A DNA stretch of 64,000 nt from Miscanthus floridulus (GCF_019320115.1 NC_089581.1:73148101-73212100), one strand, 5' to 3'; numbered from the stretch's first letter, positions 35,315 to 47,226 are shown. Notes: generated by a model not told the origin, from the sequence alone. Numbers and translations: made by a program.

Positions 35315-36389
35315 CTATCTAACCAGCAGAACTGTAACATCACAACCTCCAAAGCATTAGCTTTACCACACTTAACACAAGACCCCACAAAGCATCACAT
35401 CTTAGTACGCATCAGAAGCCCTTTCCAAACTCAAATTTTGCTAGGACTTGAGTGCAGTAGTTGACTGAACCCAAAAAAAAGTTATTGGAAAAATAAGCTG
35501 CAACCATACATTGAGGTTGGTTGATCCTATGGTGTCTAGTGCCAACCGAGATGTATTATGTGTGCAGAACACAAATAGACTAATCAACCCGAGAGGGATG
35601 AGATGGCTCAGTAGACTTCTCAGGCAGCAAGAAGGTACGCAACTAACTGGACTCAGAGGACGATGAAGAACTTGGATTCATCTGATGGGGGAGCAAACCG
35701 ACTACTGGAGCAAACTAGGGTTGTTAAGATTGGTGGACCGTGGGTGGCAGGGTGTGCCTAACCAATACTGCAATAGGCAATTCAGTACAATCCAATACAC
35801 AATTTGGTAAAAATAAAATCCTGTTCAATACCATGGCTGTAACTACATTAGATTGCTACTGCTAAAGCAAAATAATTGAATACATAATGACGTGCAGTTT
35901 GCTGATTCATGGTGGTGGAGCTGGTGAATCTCCAGGCCTAGGGCCACTAGCTAAGCGCCAATAAAACCTGGGCTAAATATTGATTGTAACACAGCATGTG
36001 TTAAGCACGTGGTGAAGCCATATAGTATGCAAAAGATTTAAAACCCAAGCCACATCATGTTGCATAGCATGCAAATATATGTTGCACATGGAATACTAAT
36101 GCAAATTGGTAGTATGAAGTATACTCTTCCACATTATGGAGCTTGTTGACAAAAGATATATATAATTAGCCACTAATTACATAGTTAAAAGAGCCTAATC
36201 AAAACTGTTGGCTAAACTCTGATTTGAACAGTGAATTCTAGTGTTTTTACCAATCTTCGAGCATTTGGATCTCTTAAAGCATTTTGGTAGAGCAATTATC
36301 TAGGAACAACTTTCATTAGAACCGACTGAAACATTTACACATAAAATCGAGAGAAATAGGGAGAGGAACAGAAGAAGATCAAAACTGAA
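35315..36389. other. AT-rich region upstream of the chaperone gene
   Basis: No coding sequence is recognised. It may be a long 5' UTR intron between the first coding exon at 35314 and the GC-rich block at 36390-36824, which would suit a plant housekeeping gene, but no splice evidence decides this. Confidence 0.35.
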
Positions 36390-36824
36390 ATTGACTTCAG
36401 TCTTCAGTACCGGTAGCAGTGCGGTGGCGCCCTGCCCAAGCTGTAGGCCGGACAGCGTACGCTGCGACGGAGATACACGGTCGCTGGCTGCCCGGCTCGC
36501 TGCTCCGCGCTCGGCGCTCGTCGGTCAGGCGTCCAAACGTCCAGTCTGGGCGTGCGCCTGCGGGCTGTGCCGCTGTGGCCAGGCGGACAGCCGCCAAGCG
36601 GGCAGCGCGCCCGGCGCCTCCAACGGCCGAGCGCGGAGCTGCGGATAGCCCCTTGTAGGCTTCCGGCAGGGGCCGAGTTGCCGATCGTTGAGCCGGGCGA
36701 CGGCTGCTCCCTGCTGGAGTGCTGGATGGCGGCGGAGGGCCGGATCCGAGACGCCGAGACGGAGTCGATTGCGGCGGGCGGAATCAGAGACGAGGAGAGG
36801 AATTGCGGCGGGCGGAGAGGGTCG
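36390..36824 (-). promoter_or_regulatory. GC-rich CpG block, candidate promoter/first non-coding exon of the chaperone gene
   Basis: About 430 bp of GC- and CpG-rich sequence sits between AT-rich flanks, 1.1 kb upstream of the chaperone start codon and just before a hAT-like insertion. ORFs of 60-106 codons exist in several frames on both strands, none resembling a known protein, as expected for GC-rich DNA. An exon of an unrelated small gene is the alternative. Confidence 0.35.
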
Positions 36825-36834
36825 GGATGGGAGT

Positions 36835-37494
36835 AAATATGGCAACGGCCCCGATACCCAGTATGCGAGGATCCATTAGTGGACAGGATGGAATCATCTC
36901 TTTACGTGCAGGTATCTAAATAGCCGAGAATCTATTTTCGACGATATAGCGGGTACAGGAATGTTTCTTATTTACCTGTTCCCGTTATCTGTTGGAAAAC
37001 CCGACTATTTGAGTTGTCATGTGAGTATTAGGTCAAAGAAGCTCAACATATGTATTTTTGCCCAAATCTAAACAATCATATATATAGTTTGTGTATTCTA
37101 GGAACACCAGTTCAATTTTTTCTCACCATCTCCGTCAGCAGCATAAACACGCCTGTCTCACGAGCGCTCGTGCCCCTCGCTTCCTCAGTTCGGTCTTTCT
37201 GCCACCTTTGCTCGTCCTCCTCACAACCTCGCTTCTTCTCCTCGACATCTCCGAAACTCCGACACTTATACCCAGGTGAAGAAGAAACATCTCCGATTAC
37301 AAAGCTACGACCACAAGTGTCCTTGTTTATCGGGTATGCAGTACCCGTCGGGTATCTATTACCCAACCGATACCTGATAAATATAAAAATAGGTAAGAAT
37401 CTATACTCAAGACGGTTAGCGGAAACGGAGATGACATAAATTCTTCGTAGCGGGAAAAAAAACGTTTCAACCAACGTCCCGTTGCCATCCTAGG
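36835..37494. mobile_element. hAT-like non-autonomous element (660 bp) with 8-bp target duplication
   Basis: A direct repeat ATGGGAGT flanks it (36827-36834 and 37495-37502; the identity extends to 10 bp). The ends are inverted: AAATATGGCAACGG on the left and the complement of TAGGATGGCAACGG on the right. The interior contains CGGGTA(C/T)-type words in both orientations. ATGGCAACGG-ended elements with 8-bp duplications are a known grass hAT type. There is no transposase ORF; ORFs at 37050-37474 are not recognisable. Confidence 0.7.
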
Positions 37495-37502
37495 ATGGGA
37501 GT

Positions 37503-38544
37503 CCGAGTCGGGAGCTCTCTCTGTCCTGGGCCGGTAGGAGTAAAAATTTGGCCCAACGACTTAAGCCAGGCCAGAAATTCACATATACTAAGAGAGCTAT
37601 ATATATTTTGGGTTACGCCTAGGTCTAAATCCGTCCCATCGTTGTTGGTACGTAATGCATTTCTTGTTGCTCCAAAAAAAAAACATAATGCATGTCTTAA
37701 AAGAAACCAGGACATTTGTCGATTGCCACGAACCCATAACATAGAGTATGATATTAGAAAAAAACTGAAACAAGTTTCATAGTTTTTAAGCTAAAATAAA
37801 TTTTCTATGAATTTCAAAATTAAATCAGGTTTAGAATTTTTAATTGCAATTTTTATGTAAAATATAGTTGAATATTCTTTTATTTTTTTATAAAAATAAA
37901 TATTTATAGTCGGACTTACCTCTTAAACTTTAACTTAGTCCGATTTACCTCCTTACAAAACCACCATCAAAATCCCTAGGGGTGCAAAAGTGAACGACAT
38001 TCAAAATTTAAGGAATATTGAAAATGATAATGATATATAGCAGACGTGGGACGGATGAATCCAACTCGCGCCGAACCCGATCCATCCTTTCCTCGCTCCC
38101 CCACACTTGCTCTCCATCGCTCCACCCGCTCCCACGCACTCGCTTTCCCCCGCACTCGGTCTCCCCCCGCTCCATCCACACGCTCTTTGGGCCATCCCCC
38201 GCGTTCCGTCCACCCGTGCTCCCTCCCTCCCTTCGTCCCTCGCCCCTCCGCGACCTCCATGCAACCCCGCGCTCCCCAGCGACCCGTCTCCCGCTCCCTC
38301 CACCGGAGACGAGGACGATGGCGGCAACTCCGACGAGGTAGGTCAGTCCTGCTCTAGATCTGAGCCCTCTGTCTCCTCCTCCTCTTCCTCTGGATCTGAG
38401 TGCTCCGCCTCCTTCTCTGGATCTGAGGGATGCAGTGGTGACTAGGGTTCCGACGAGCTCTGGGGTCATATTCCCTCCTCCCTCCGGTGAGCTCAAAGGT
38501 GATGGGCCTAGGGCTGTTTTGTACACTTTTTTGTTGTTTCTCCC
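37503..38544. other. Intergenic, including a pyrimidine-rich CpG block
   Basis: 37503-38040 is AT-rich with no feature. 38040-38470 is C/CT-rich on the plus strand with overlapping ORFs (PPS/RSP-rich) that resemble no family. A duplicated CTCTGGATCTGAG is at about 38387-38400 and 38415-38428. It could be a transposon-captured exon or promoter; nothing supports a gene. Confidence 0.3.
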
Positions 38545-38795
38545 ATGTTGCAATGGGTTTTTTGGGATGTTGCAACAGATGATTTTTGAATGTTGCAATA
38601 GGATTTTTGGATCGTTACAACAGATGTTTTTGCGGTGTTGCAGTACTACTACTTTATATGTTATAGTACATAATTTTTGATATTGCAGCACATAATTTTC
38701 GATGTTGTAGTATATATTTTTTTGATGCTGCGGGACATGTTTTTTGATGTTGCAGTACATATTTTTTGATGTTGCAGTATATAATTTTCGTTGTT
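38545..38795. repeat. Tandem array with ~22-bp period, consensus near GATGTTGCAGTACATATTTTT
   Basis: Roughly ten degenerate copies run up to the CACTA terminus at 38796. The last five (from about 38679) keep a 22-23 bp spacing and differ by few bases; the proximal ones are more divergent (TGTTGCAACAGATG). Confidence 0.75.
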
Positions 38796-38830
38796 CACTA
38801 GTAGGAACATCCACTTCTATGACGATCAGC
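38796..38830. mobile_element. CACTA element terminus
   Basis: CACTAGTAGGAACATCC at 38796 is a typical CACTA terminal sequence. It is followed by repeated TTCTATGA/TCATAGAA/TTCATCATA words in both orientations to about 38985. The matching opposite terminus was not found up to 48.4 kb, so the far end is lost, strongly diverged or beyond insertions. GTT precedes it as the possible 3-bp target site. Confidence 0.7.
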
Positions 38831-39091
38831 TTTCGTCACTGAATAAGCCAAATTCATCATAATTTCAGTTTTATGACAAAAATCGGTTCATCATAAAAGT
38901 CGCGTCACACTTGAAATTCTATGATGATTTTCATAAAGCATCATAGAAATGGCTTGATCTGTGACAAAAACAGAACATCATAGAACTGTTTTGGCATGCG
39001 TGGCAGGGGGGCTACCACGCTGGTGGATGCTTCCATTGAAGATGCTTTCCACGTGTACATGCTATAGTCGATTGAATTGGAGATGGTTCAG

Positions 39092-39446
39092 GTACGCGTC
39101 ACATTCTTATTGTACAACATGGTCATCTCTAGTTCTTGCACGTTTCGGGTTCTTACTGGACCACGTGTCGTGTTCCTGTTGTTCCATATGTCAGTTTTTT
39201 ATTTGCACACGTGTCGTGTTGCGGTTAGATCATATGTCACTTCTTCATTGGATCATGTGGCATATTTTTATTGGTCCACATGGCCGTTTCTTATTCGACC
39301 ACACGTCAAGGCACTGTCCGTCCATGTTTCGCATTTTTATTTGGCCACGTGGCTTGATGACATCCTTTTCACGTGTTAATTTTTAATAGCCCACGTGTCG
39401 TGCTCTAGCTATTTCACGTGGCCTGTTCTGATTCTACCGTGTGGAG
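39092..39446. repeat. Subterminal array, 23-bp period, degenerate CCACGTGTC core
   Basis: Cores start at 39092, 39115, 39138, 39161, 39184, 39207, 39230, 39253, 39276, 39299, 39322, 39345, 39369, 39391, 39414 and about 39437. The step is 23 bp almost without exception (one 24/22 pair). Typical cores are CCACGTGTC, ACACGTGTC, CCACGTGGC and CCATATGTC, palindromic around CACGTG. It lies 300-650 bp inside a CACTA end, where transposase-binding subterminal repeats are expected. Confidence 0.85.
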
Positions 39447-39662
39447 TACAATCAATTCATCATATAAGTAGTTCAAGATCGTCACTACTGCATAGATTGA
39501 CTACATAACGATTCAGCCTAGCAATCAAATAACCCCAATTAACATTTTACATGTCAGCAGCGAACCAATGACAGAGTATCACAACATCAAACCATCACAT
39601 GCGTCCACACAAAAGACCACAAATATTCACTACATTAAGCCATAGGAGTTGAAGACAGAGAG

Positions 39663-42483
39663 TTAATTACCAGAAGAGCTTAAGCGCAAGACTAGCTCAC
39701 TGAGCCTATTGTACTCCTCCTGTTGCTGTTGCTTGAATTCCTCAAGCTCCCATTCAACCTTTTCTGTCCCCACCTTCAGTTCATCCACTAATTCGACGAG
39801 CTTAGATGTACTTTTCTGTTCACCAGCAAGCTGCTCCCGAAGTGTCATCTCCATCGATGTCTCTACTCTAATGGAGCTTCTCATAATATCAATATTCTTC
39901 AAAAAAAAGGTTTTTACTGCTTGCCTAGGAGGGACGCTTGCCTTGGTAGAGGCAAAGAACCTTAGAAATAACATCAACACTAGTCATTAGTTGCTGCCCA
40001 TCAGCAATAGGTTCTGCTTGCATAGCCTCCATAGCTTTCTATGAAATTCAATTAATAAAACATTAGGTTACAGATAGTGGAAGAGGACTTCAACTAAAAA
40101 CCCAAGAGATTAATTCATAACAAGTAATGCATATGACTTCCTCAGACGACTACTGATAGAGATTATATAAGCACAATGCATAGGTCTTTTACAGCCTATT
40201 ACCGATAGAGATTACATAAGCACAATGTATAGGTACCATATTGAATGGTGTAAAATTACAACTATAAAATTAAATGATGTTGCTACATTAGGCTGTTGCT
40301 ATGTTTCCTTGTTTTATGGCAATTGGTTCAGTAGATTTCAAGGAAAGCAAATGAAGGTACTTACAACTGCTGCTCTTGCAGTATCGCTCAGGCCCTTTTT
40401 CATACTGGTATGGAAGTCCTTGAAGACTTCCATGGCATTAACATCTTCATCAGGTCGACCATGTTGTTCAAGTCCTAGATCATCATGTTGTTCATCATGT
40501 CCTTGATCGTGTTCTGTGGCCTTCCTCTTGTTCTCCTTCTGTTCACATTGCACATGAGTTTCTGTTTATATTTATACAAAGGCAAGAGTAATAATAAAAC
40601 ACAACCATCACTTACAAATGTTTGCAGCTGGATAACATAGGAGCAAGATCCTGTAGACTGGTGGTACTTCACTTTTACACGGTTTCGCTTGTTTGTCTCA
40701 GATGTTCCTATAGCTTTATTTGTGTTAGACTGCAGCATAAGTAGATCATAGCAAGACTAGACAGGAAATCGATGGGTTCACACACACCTTGTTCTTAGCA
40801 CTAGACCAAGTCTCGACAAGTTCACACAATTGTGCATCGTTCATGCATGGGACAGGAGAGGTCGTAGGATCTAATTAGCAGGGATGCTAATGAAGTAGGT
40901 TTGCTTCAACCTATAGCATGCATGCCATACCCCCACACTGCAATACATTCCAGCAAGCTTCTTGTGTTGGTGGGTGAGCCTTGTTAATGTCTAGCCTTGA
41001 CTGCATGCAGTAGTGTGAATGAAAAGTAAATCCGTTAGAGTTGCTCAAAGTAGAGTTGAATGTCAAGAGAGGATACCCATACATTCAGTTAGCCTCTCCA
41101 CAAAATTCATGTAATGGACGACATCAGATGGCTTCTTGTAATGTTTCCAATGTGTCAAAATTGGTATTTGATGCCTAACTACTACACCTACCTCTAAGGC
41201 AAACTTGGCATCTTGCACTAGATCATGTGGCCTTATATTACCCTCGGCAACAGAGATGGACATCCTCAATCCTCCCATTGATTTGCTCATTTTGTCAAGC
41301 AAAATTCCACGAGTTCGAGGCCTCAGCTTTCTCGCACTTCTCAACAATGGTACTATAAAGTTTTCATACATTTAGATTGTTAGAAAAGTAACATGGATAT
41401 CAAATAGCTAGTGCGAATTGATTGATAGACATCTATAAGGTAATACTAACCTAGGCAACTTTCATTGTTCTATGGGTGGGTGGAGACGGAAGTTTGCTAA
41501 GAGGGTTCCTCTTCAGCATCGCTATCATCATCTAGCCATGGGTAGTCTCTCATAGGGCTAGGTAGCTTAGAGGGCTCCTCTTCAGCATGACTATCATCAT
41601 CTAGCCATGGGTACTCTCTCGTAGGGCTAGGTAGGGAGCCATCCTGACAAATGTCTCCAGTCAATTCATGAAGTTTGAATTGATGCCTAGGTATAGGTGT
41701 TCGTGGTGATGGAGAATTATGTTCGCCTACTACTGATACCTCCACCCTTTTGCCAAGTATGAACTCCATGAGCAAACTCTTCTGGTCGTGTTGAATTCAT
41801 TTGCTTGGAGTGCCTTTGCCTAGGACTCATTGCAGCGCTACCTTTTGTCCTGCTGGCAGAGCCTCCTCTATGGTTCCTTAGACCCGGACACTAAAATTGG
41901 AGATACAAACTTAAGCAGCAAGCATGTACAAAATTGCATTGCTATTCAAATAGTAAAGCATTGCATTGCTACATACCCCCCTTCGAACTAAATACAAGAT
42001 AGAACAAGCACCTCAATTGCTAGGGATACTGGCTCATCTTCTAAATCAGAATCTATTTTATCTATAACATCGAATCCCTCAACTACCTCCCCCGGTTCAG
42101 GGATATATTCTAAATCTTCACCGTATCTACCCTTTGTGCTTTACTTTTTTGCCTTTGGAGACACAGGTTTTGGGCCTACATGTATTCCAAGTTCTTCTAT
42201 CTTTCTAGATTATGAAGGCATTTATTAACTAAAGCTTGTATGGAATGTCAACACAATAGAGCAAGAGTATGCAAATAAGCACCTAACTAGTATGCAACTA
42301 CAACTTATACAGAAGTCATTAATCCAATAAAGCACATGTTAGCTACACTCAACTATAGAAAATATGTAACCCCATCGCTATCTACATATCCTTGGTTTAG
42401 TCTCTATAGTAGATTACACATCATAAAAGGAATTTAAGTACCTCTTCCTCCATGTCAGTGTTCAAATCTGATCTTGTCATCAT
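39663..42483 (-). pseudogene. CACTA TnpA-like transposase gene (Transposase_24, Ptta/En/Spm), multi-exon
   Basis: The minus strand starts MMTRSDLNTDMEEE at 42483 with a donor at 42441. An acidic exon follows (about 42014-42130, EYIPEPGEVVEGFDVIDK), then 41497-41775 with a duplicated 23-residue unit around PWLDDDS and AEEEPSK. 41063-41371 contains GILLDKMSKSMGG, ISVAEGNIRP and PILTHWKHYKKPSDV. 40475-40738 holds NKAIGTSETN and 40338-40553 holds VFKDFHTSMKKGLSD. The final coiled-coil exon 39663-39890 reads LREQLAGEQKSTSKLVELV. This order is that of plant Transposase_24 proteins encoded by CACTA elements, which bind subterminal repeats. In-frame stops around 41060 and irregular junctions suggest decay, but a spliced reading was not fully resolved. 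Confidence 0.65.
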
Positions 42484-43637
42484 GGTCGCGGAGCTAGTGC
42501 GGTCGGTGTTGACGTAGGGTTAACAGATCTGACTCCAGCTAGGGTTTAGATCTGGTCGATCATGGCACGTGCCGAAGTAGGAGATCCACATCTAGCTTGT
42601 ACCGTCGTTGGGGCTAGGGTTCAGAAATGTATGAGAGAGGGTGCGGCTGTAGAGTCAAGAGGGAGTCGAGCTACTGTACCGATGGTGTCTAGGGACCAGA
42701 GTAGGGTGATAGAGGGGGCAGCTAGAGAGTGGAGAGAGATGCCATGGGACTAGGATTTGGAGCAGGAGGAGAGACGATGCGGGTGGAGAATGGAGATGAG
42801 GTGGAGATGGTGACTCTTTGTGCTTTTTTGTGGCCATCACATTACCACAAATGCCCTTGTCGGAAATCGATGGCGTGGTAAACCTATTTTCCGCACGGAG
42901 GGCAAAAGAGAGACATCTAATTTTTGGTACATGTTGCCGGAACTGCTCAGCGCGGTGCAAAATCAAATTTTCAGGGTGTGCTCGTGGGACTACTTGGCGC
43001 GATGCTCAACAGAGACCTAAATTTATTCTGTGTTTTAATAGGAAATGATTACGGCAAAATGTTACTTACCTAATATCTGTCTTTTCATTTTTTTTCTTCT
43101 ATGCACTTGTTTATATATCTGATGAGTTAGTTGTTGCCTTTTTGGTTTTTTCTTAATAATATAAATAAACATAAAACTAAAAAAGGATGATAATAAATAA
43201 ATAATTAAAAGATGTATGAATTTGACACCTAAAAATTACCAAAAAAACTACTCGATGTAGCTTGTTACGCTGCATCTGTCAATTTTTTTATGTGCACTAC
43301 ATCTATGGCTCTTTGAACTAAGGCCTATAATTTGGAAGCAAGGGCAAGATAGGCCCAGGGATAGAAAACCCTCCATAAATAACTAAATGGGTTATTGGAT
43401 TTCCCAACCTAAAAAAGGTCATGGATTCTAAGGGGATTTGAGTTTCCAGAGAAAGAGAAAAAACATCCTCCTCCTTGCTAGTGCTCTGGTGATTCGCCGA
43501 CTCGCTAGACTCATCGCTGGATGAGTCACAGTACTTTGGATCATCCTCCTCCTTGCTGGAGTTGCAGTCGATGCTTTACATGCCATCGCTCGAGTACGTT
43601 CCCATTGCTCATCACCGTTACTACTCGAATCTCTACT
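42484..43637. other. Leader/flank of the CACTA gene, no further gene recognised
   Basis: 42484-42800 is purine-rich (plus strand) with GTCTAGGG/TAGGGTT words, possibly the 5' UTR or promoter of the TnpA-like gene. 42800-43100 has short ORFs that match nothing I know. 43100-43450 is AT-rich. Confidence 0.3.
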
Positions 43638-43763
43638 GTAATAGTCAAGGGGTTGACGTGTTTTCTTGCTCTGATAACGAGAAAGTCTACGGCTCTATGT
43701 ATTTAACATGTTGGACTTTCTCATAATCAGAACAGGAAAACATGCCAACCCCTCGACTACTAC
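43638..43763. ncRNA. Foldback with 50-bp arms and 26-bp loop (candidate hairpin RNA or MITE)
   Basis: The arm 43638-43687 pairs with 43714-43763. About 42 of 50 positions are identical when one arm is reverse-complemented, with no gaps. Key words are AGGGGTTG and GAGAAAGTC against GACTTTCTC and CAACCCCT. The size and spacing are compatible with a plant miRNA- or siRNA-type precursor, but a short MITE-like foldback explains it equally well. No promoter was identified. Confidence 0.45.
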
Positions 43764-45383
43764 TCTAACTGCTCGTATTCTGAATCTATTTTATTAGTAA
43801 TTACTAATGCTACAGGGACTCATGTCTTCTAATGTTTGTTAGCGTCTGCGTCAAGTATAAATATCCTTTCTGGTCTCTTTTACTAATCACTTGCAAGTTG
43901 CTAGCCATGGAAAGGAGGCAATGTTACAACTTCGTTAGCAGCTGTTGCCCATAGAACAATAGTGATCGTCATTGTTGAGGTGAGTTTTAATTTCTTTGTC
44001 ATTTTATTCTAGTCAGGATCTCAATCGAGGCTAAGATATGGCCTAGGCAATATTCTGTTGCTTTGTGCTGGTTCTTGCTTGTTCAAGGTACAGTGTTTCA
44101 TATGTGTTTTTTTCTCATGATTTTTTTCTTGTGTTTTTTCCTATATGTATACAGAGAGATGTTGTCGTACCACAACACCCATGTTTACTCCATCAGCAAG
44201 CTTGCGCTTTGGCAGATAGGAGTGTCGCCAAGTATCGTACAAGGGGTGCTTGTTGCTTGGGGATGTCATGTTCATTAACAGCCCTGACGAATCATTGTTG
44301 AAGCTGCAGTTCATTATATGCTTGGTAAAGATTGCTTTGTTACAGTTGTCGAAGACTATGATAGTGGCAAGATTTTTATCCGTGTTAGGAATTTCAAGCA
44401 AATAAAAATACTTGGTTGGTTTTACTGTGTTTATGGGAGGAGACTCTACCATCTTTACTCATGTTCATCCACTAAATGAAATTTGTCAACCGTCAGACAT
44501 AAGTCCCCTTGGTAAGATGAGTTATTTTAGACATTAGAGATTAGAGAAAAACTATGTAATATACTTTTCTCTATAATGGAATAAATTTTTTATGTTGGTC
44601 CAACTATATTTATCTTCCTTTATTTCTTTCTTACTTCATATAATGCGGTTGATTCTTATTACATTGAGTTTTTTTTATTTTGTCAAATTTGACAATCTGA
44701 CCCATCGATTTGGGATGGAGGGAGTAGTTGAATTCATATTTGGGCTGATCGCAATCGTCAAAGGATGGATGCATAGCTGTTGAAATGTTTCTGCACCCTA
44801 TAGACAGAATGACCCTTCAAAATTTTCACTAGCCTAACACTATTGGAGCGATAAGGTTTATCACAGAAGGCCCGATGGTTGGAAATTGTGACTACTCGGA
44901 TAGTATTGATGAATGACGTGGCATCCATTTTCATCTTATAGGCTCCTAGATTCATGCATAGGAACACGCGCATGGGTGGTGTCAGTAGGCTGTTCCAGCA
45001 GGGACGTCGCCTCGTGGCCCATCACATTGATGTGACAGGGCAAAGCCAAACCGCCCGCCCACGCAAATGTGTTAGTGGTCATGGGGCGTGGGGTGGTTCC
45101 ACAGCCCCCAAACTATAGAAGACACAAGGGCACGAGAGGGAAGGTTATCTACTGCCTTTTGTGATTATCTACCTTCCCTCCTCAGATCTCCTCCTTCCAT
45201 CCCAAAGCTTTTGCCCTCCACCCTACTATGCCCTTTGCGCCGTCGACACCGCCTACGAGGACCATGACCACGTAGTGGACGAAGTTGTCCGTCGACCACA
45301 AGGCGTTCGACGAGCTACGACTGAACGTAGTGATCCTAAATGCTGCTGACGCGATCGAGTGGAGAGTCCCATAGAGAACCAAA
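43764..45383. other. Long non-coding stretch
   Basis: Mostly AT-rich with short ORFs lacking recognisable content. 45000-45370 is more GC-rich and may be the decayed 5' part of the antisense-type gene that follows, since its first recognisable residues appear at 45384 right after an in-frame stop at 45372. Confidence 0.3.
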
Positions 45384-47226
45384 GTGGATCCGAGGCCAGA
45401 GGAGAATGAGGTCGTCTCTTTTGCCCATTTCCACTCTTTTGGGTTCGTGGTGCCAGCGCACCCCTTACTCCGGTGGTTGCTATACTACTATGGGGTCCGC
45501 CTCCATGACTTGACCCCAAAGGGGATCCTCCACCTCTCCGTCTTCATCATGCTATGTGAGTGCTTCCTGGGAGTCCCTGTCCACTATGAGCTATGGCAGT
45601 CTTTATTCTGGGTGGTTTGCTCAGTGCCCGAGGTCCATCTTCCTAGGATGGTGGGCGTCTTGATCCAACTTCATTCCACATTGGAGGATACATACCTGAG
45701 CCTTGACCGCTACCTTCCATGGACTTGGGGTGGCAAAAGTCATGGCTCTACATCCCCAATGAGAGCCCGCCTCTGCCATCTTATTCTCCTGACCGACTGC
45801 ATGGAGACCTCCCAAAGTCATGGGAGGAACTACCGCCCCTAGAGGCCTATAGGAACCATGTGCCCAACTTGTTGGATGCGATCAAGGAACAAAAGGACCA
45901 GAGCCTGATAGGAACAAGGATGATCTATACCTTCATCGGTCGTCGGGTCCTCCCCTTGAAGATGTGGCACCACCTCTAGTGGGAGTTCCAAGGCCCAACG
46001 GACCCTACAATCGTGTCGAGGGTCACCATCCATGAGGATGACCTAGACCAATGGGTGATGAAGGTTATTGGAGAGTACATGATGGATCTTGGTAGGGGGA
46101 GTCCCTAGTGGCCTTTAGCACTGGCCATCCTCCACCAATAGATGGACCTCTCGTCGGCATGGTGTTACACCCACCACTAGTTCCTCCTAACATGATGATT
46201 TTTTTTCATGTACCGCTATTCATGTTGTTTCTCTTCATTAAATTAACTAGAGTCTGCAAGCAATGCTCACACTAATATTTGTGTTAATGCTACTTAATTT
46301 AACTAGTATTTGAAAATTGCCTACTTTCTCAATAGGTGGACATGGGCGTGATGGCGACCTGAGGAACGTTGGCCCATGAGCTGGGTTCTTTGTCCATGGT
46401 CATGCTCAGAAAGTGGCCTCGGGAACCATCCCCCGGTGGGGGCAGCCACCAGTGATGATTCCATCTCATACTGCTCTGGACAGTCCAGTGAGTCATTTAT
46501 CTTCTCAATCAGATCGCTCTCCCCCTTATCCAATGGGCTTGAACTTGGCTTGCATTGCGTAAAGAGAAGTCCCATCACTGCACGCCATCGCTGATCCCAT
46601 CTGACCCCGGACAGTCTTCTGGTGATGCATCATTAGACCATGAAGTCCTGTCTAACCCTAGACAGTCTTCTGGTGATGCATCATCAGACCACGAAGAATA
46701 CTTTAAGTTAAAGGAGGCTTACCTCAAAGTCACAGACTTGTACTTAGGGACTAGTCTGGACGCCGACAAGCTACGTGATGAGCTGAAGGCCGTGTGTGCT
46801 ACACTTGGCGTCGGTCAACAAGAAGCCGCCCATTCACGAGACAAGAAGGCGGACGCTGAGGCAAAGGTCTAGAACCTACTTGTCAATGCTACCGCTACCT
46901 TCCTCATGCAGACAGCAAACGATTCGGTCACTACACCGGAGGAGCACCTCCGAGCCCTATCGACCCTCATTCAGTTCATGGCATCCGAAGCCATCCATCA
47001 AGGGGCTGCCATGGCGCTGGTCACTTCCTAGCTTGAGTTTGGCATAGTGGTGAAAGGCCAGGTGGTACAACAGGCTTTTCCACCGGCACCGGAAGATGAA
47101 GATTATATTGATGATCTGTTCAAGCGCGTCGAGCCGACCGCCAATGCCATCTTAGTGAAAGTGAACATGGAAAGATCTTGCATGGCCGCCTCGACCATTG
47201 ATCTATGGGTCGTATCAGTAGTATAA
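45384..47226 (+). pseudogene. Third Tat-element antisense gene (PF04195-like), decayed, on + strand
   Basis: The frame from 45384 contains FAHFHSFGFVVPAHPLLRWL, YYYGVRLHDLTPKGILHLS and FIMLCECFLGVPVHYELWQ, a clear PF04195-type core. The reading shifts frame near 45720 to SWLYIPNESPPLPSY, WEELPPLEAYRNHVPNLLD, IYTFIGRRVLPLKMW, then an in-frame stop at 45978. From 46600 a Ser/Asp linker with a duplicated CAGTCTTCTGGTGATGCATC leads into a coiled-coil segment (YFKLKEAYLKVTDLY, DKLRDELKAVCATLG) and a terminal part (AAMALVTS, EDEDYIDDLFKRVEP). The domain order equals the minus-strand copies at 5906-9137 and 20239-23413, so the parent Tat element lay on the minus strand. No integrase or LTR of it was recognised next to it. 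Confidence 0.7.

Noticed and set aside
36391..36919. Overlapping ORFs of 60-106 codons in the GC-rich block
   Set aside because: Multiple frames on both strands are open only because of base composition. None matches a family.
37976..38445. ORFs up to 268 codons in the pyrimidine-rich block
   Set aside because: They are low-complexity (Ser/Pro/Arg or Gly/Arg) on both strands and run into AT-rich repeats. There is no family resemblance.
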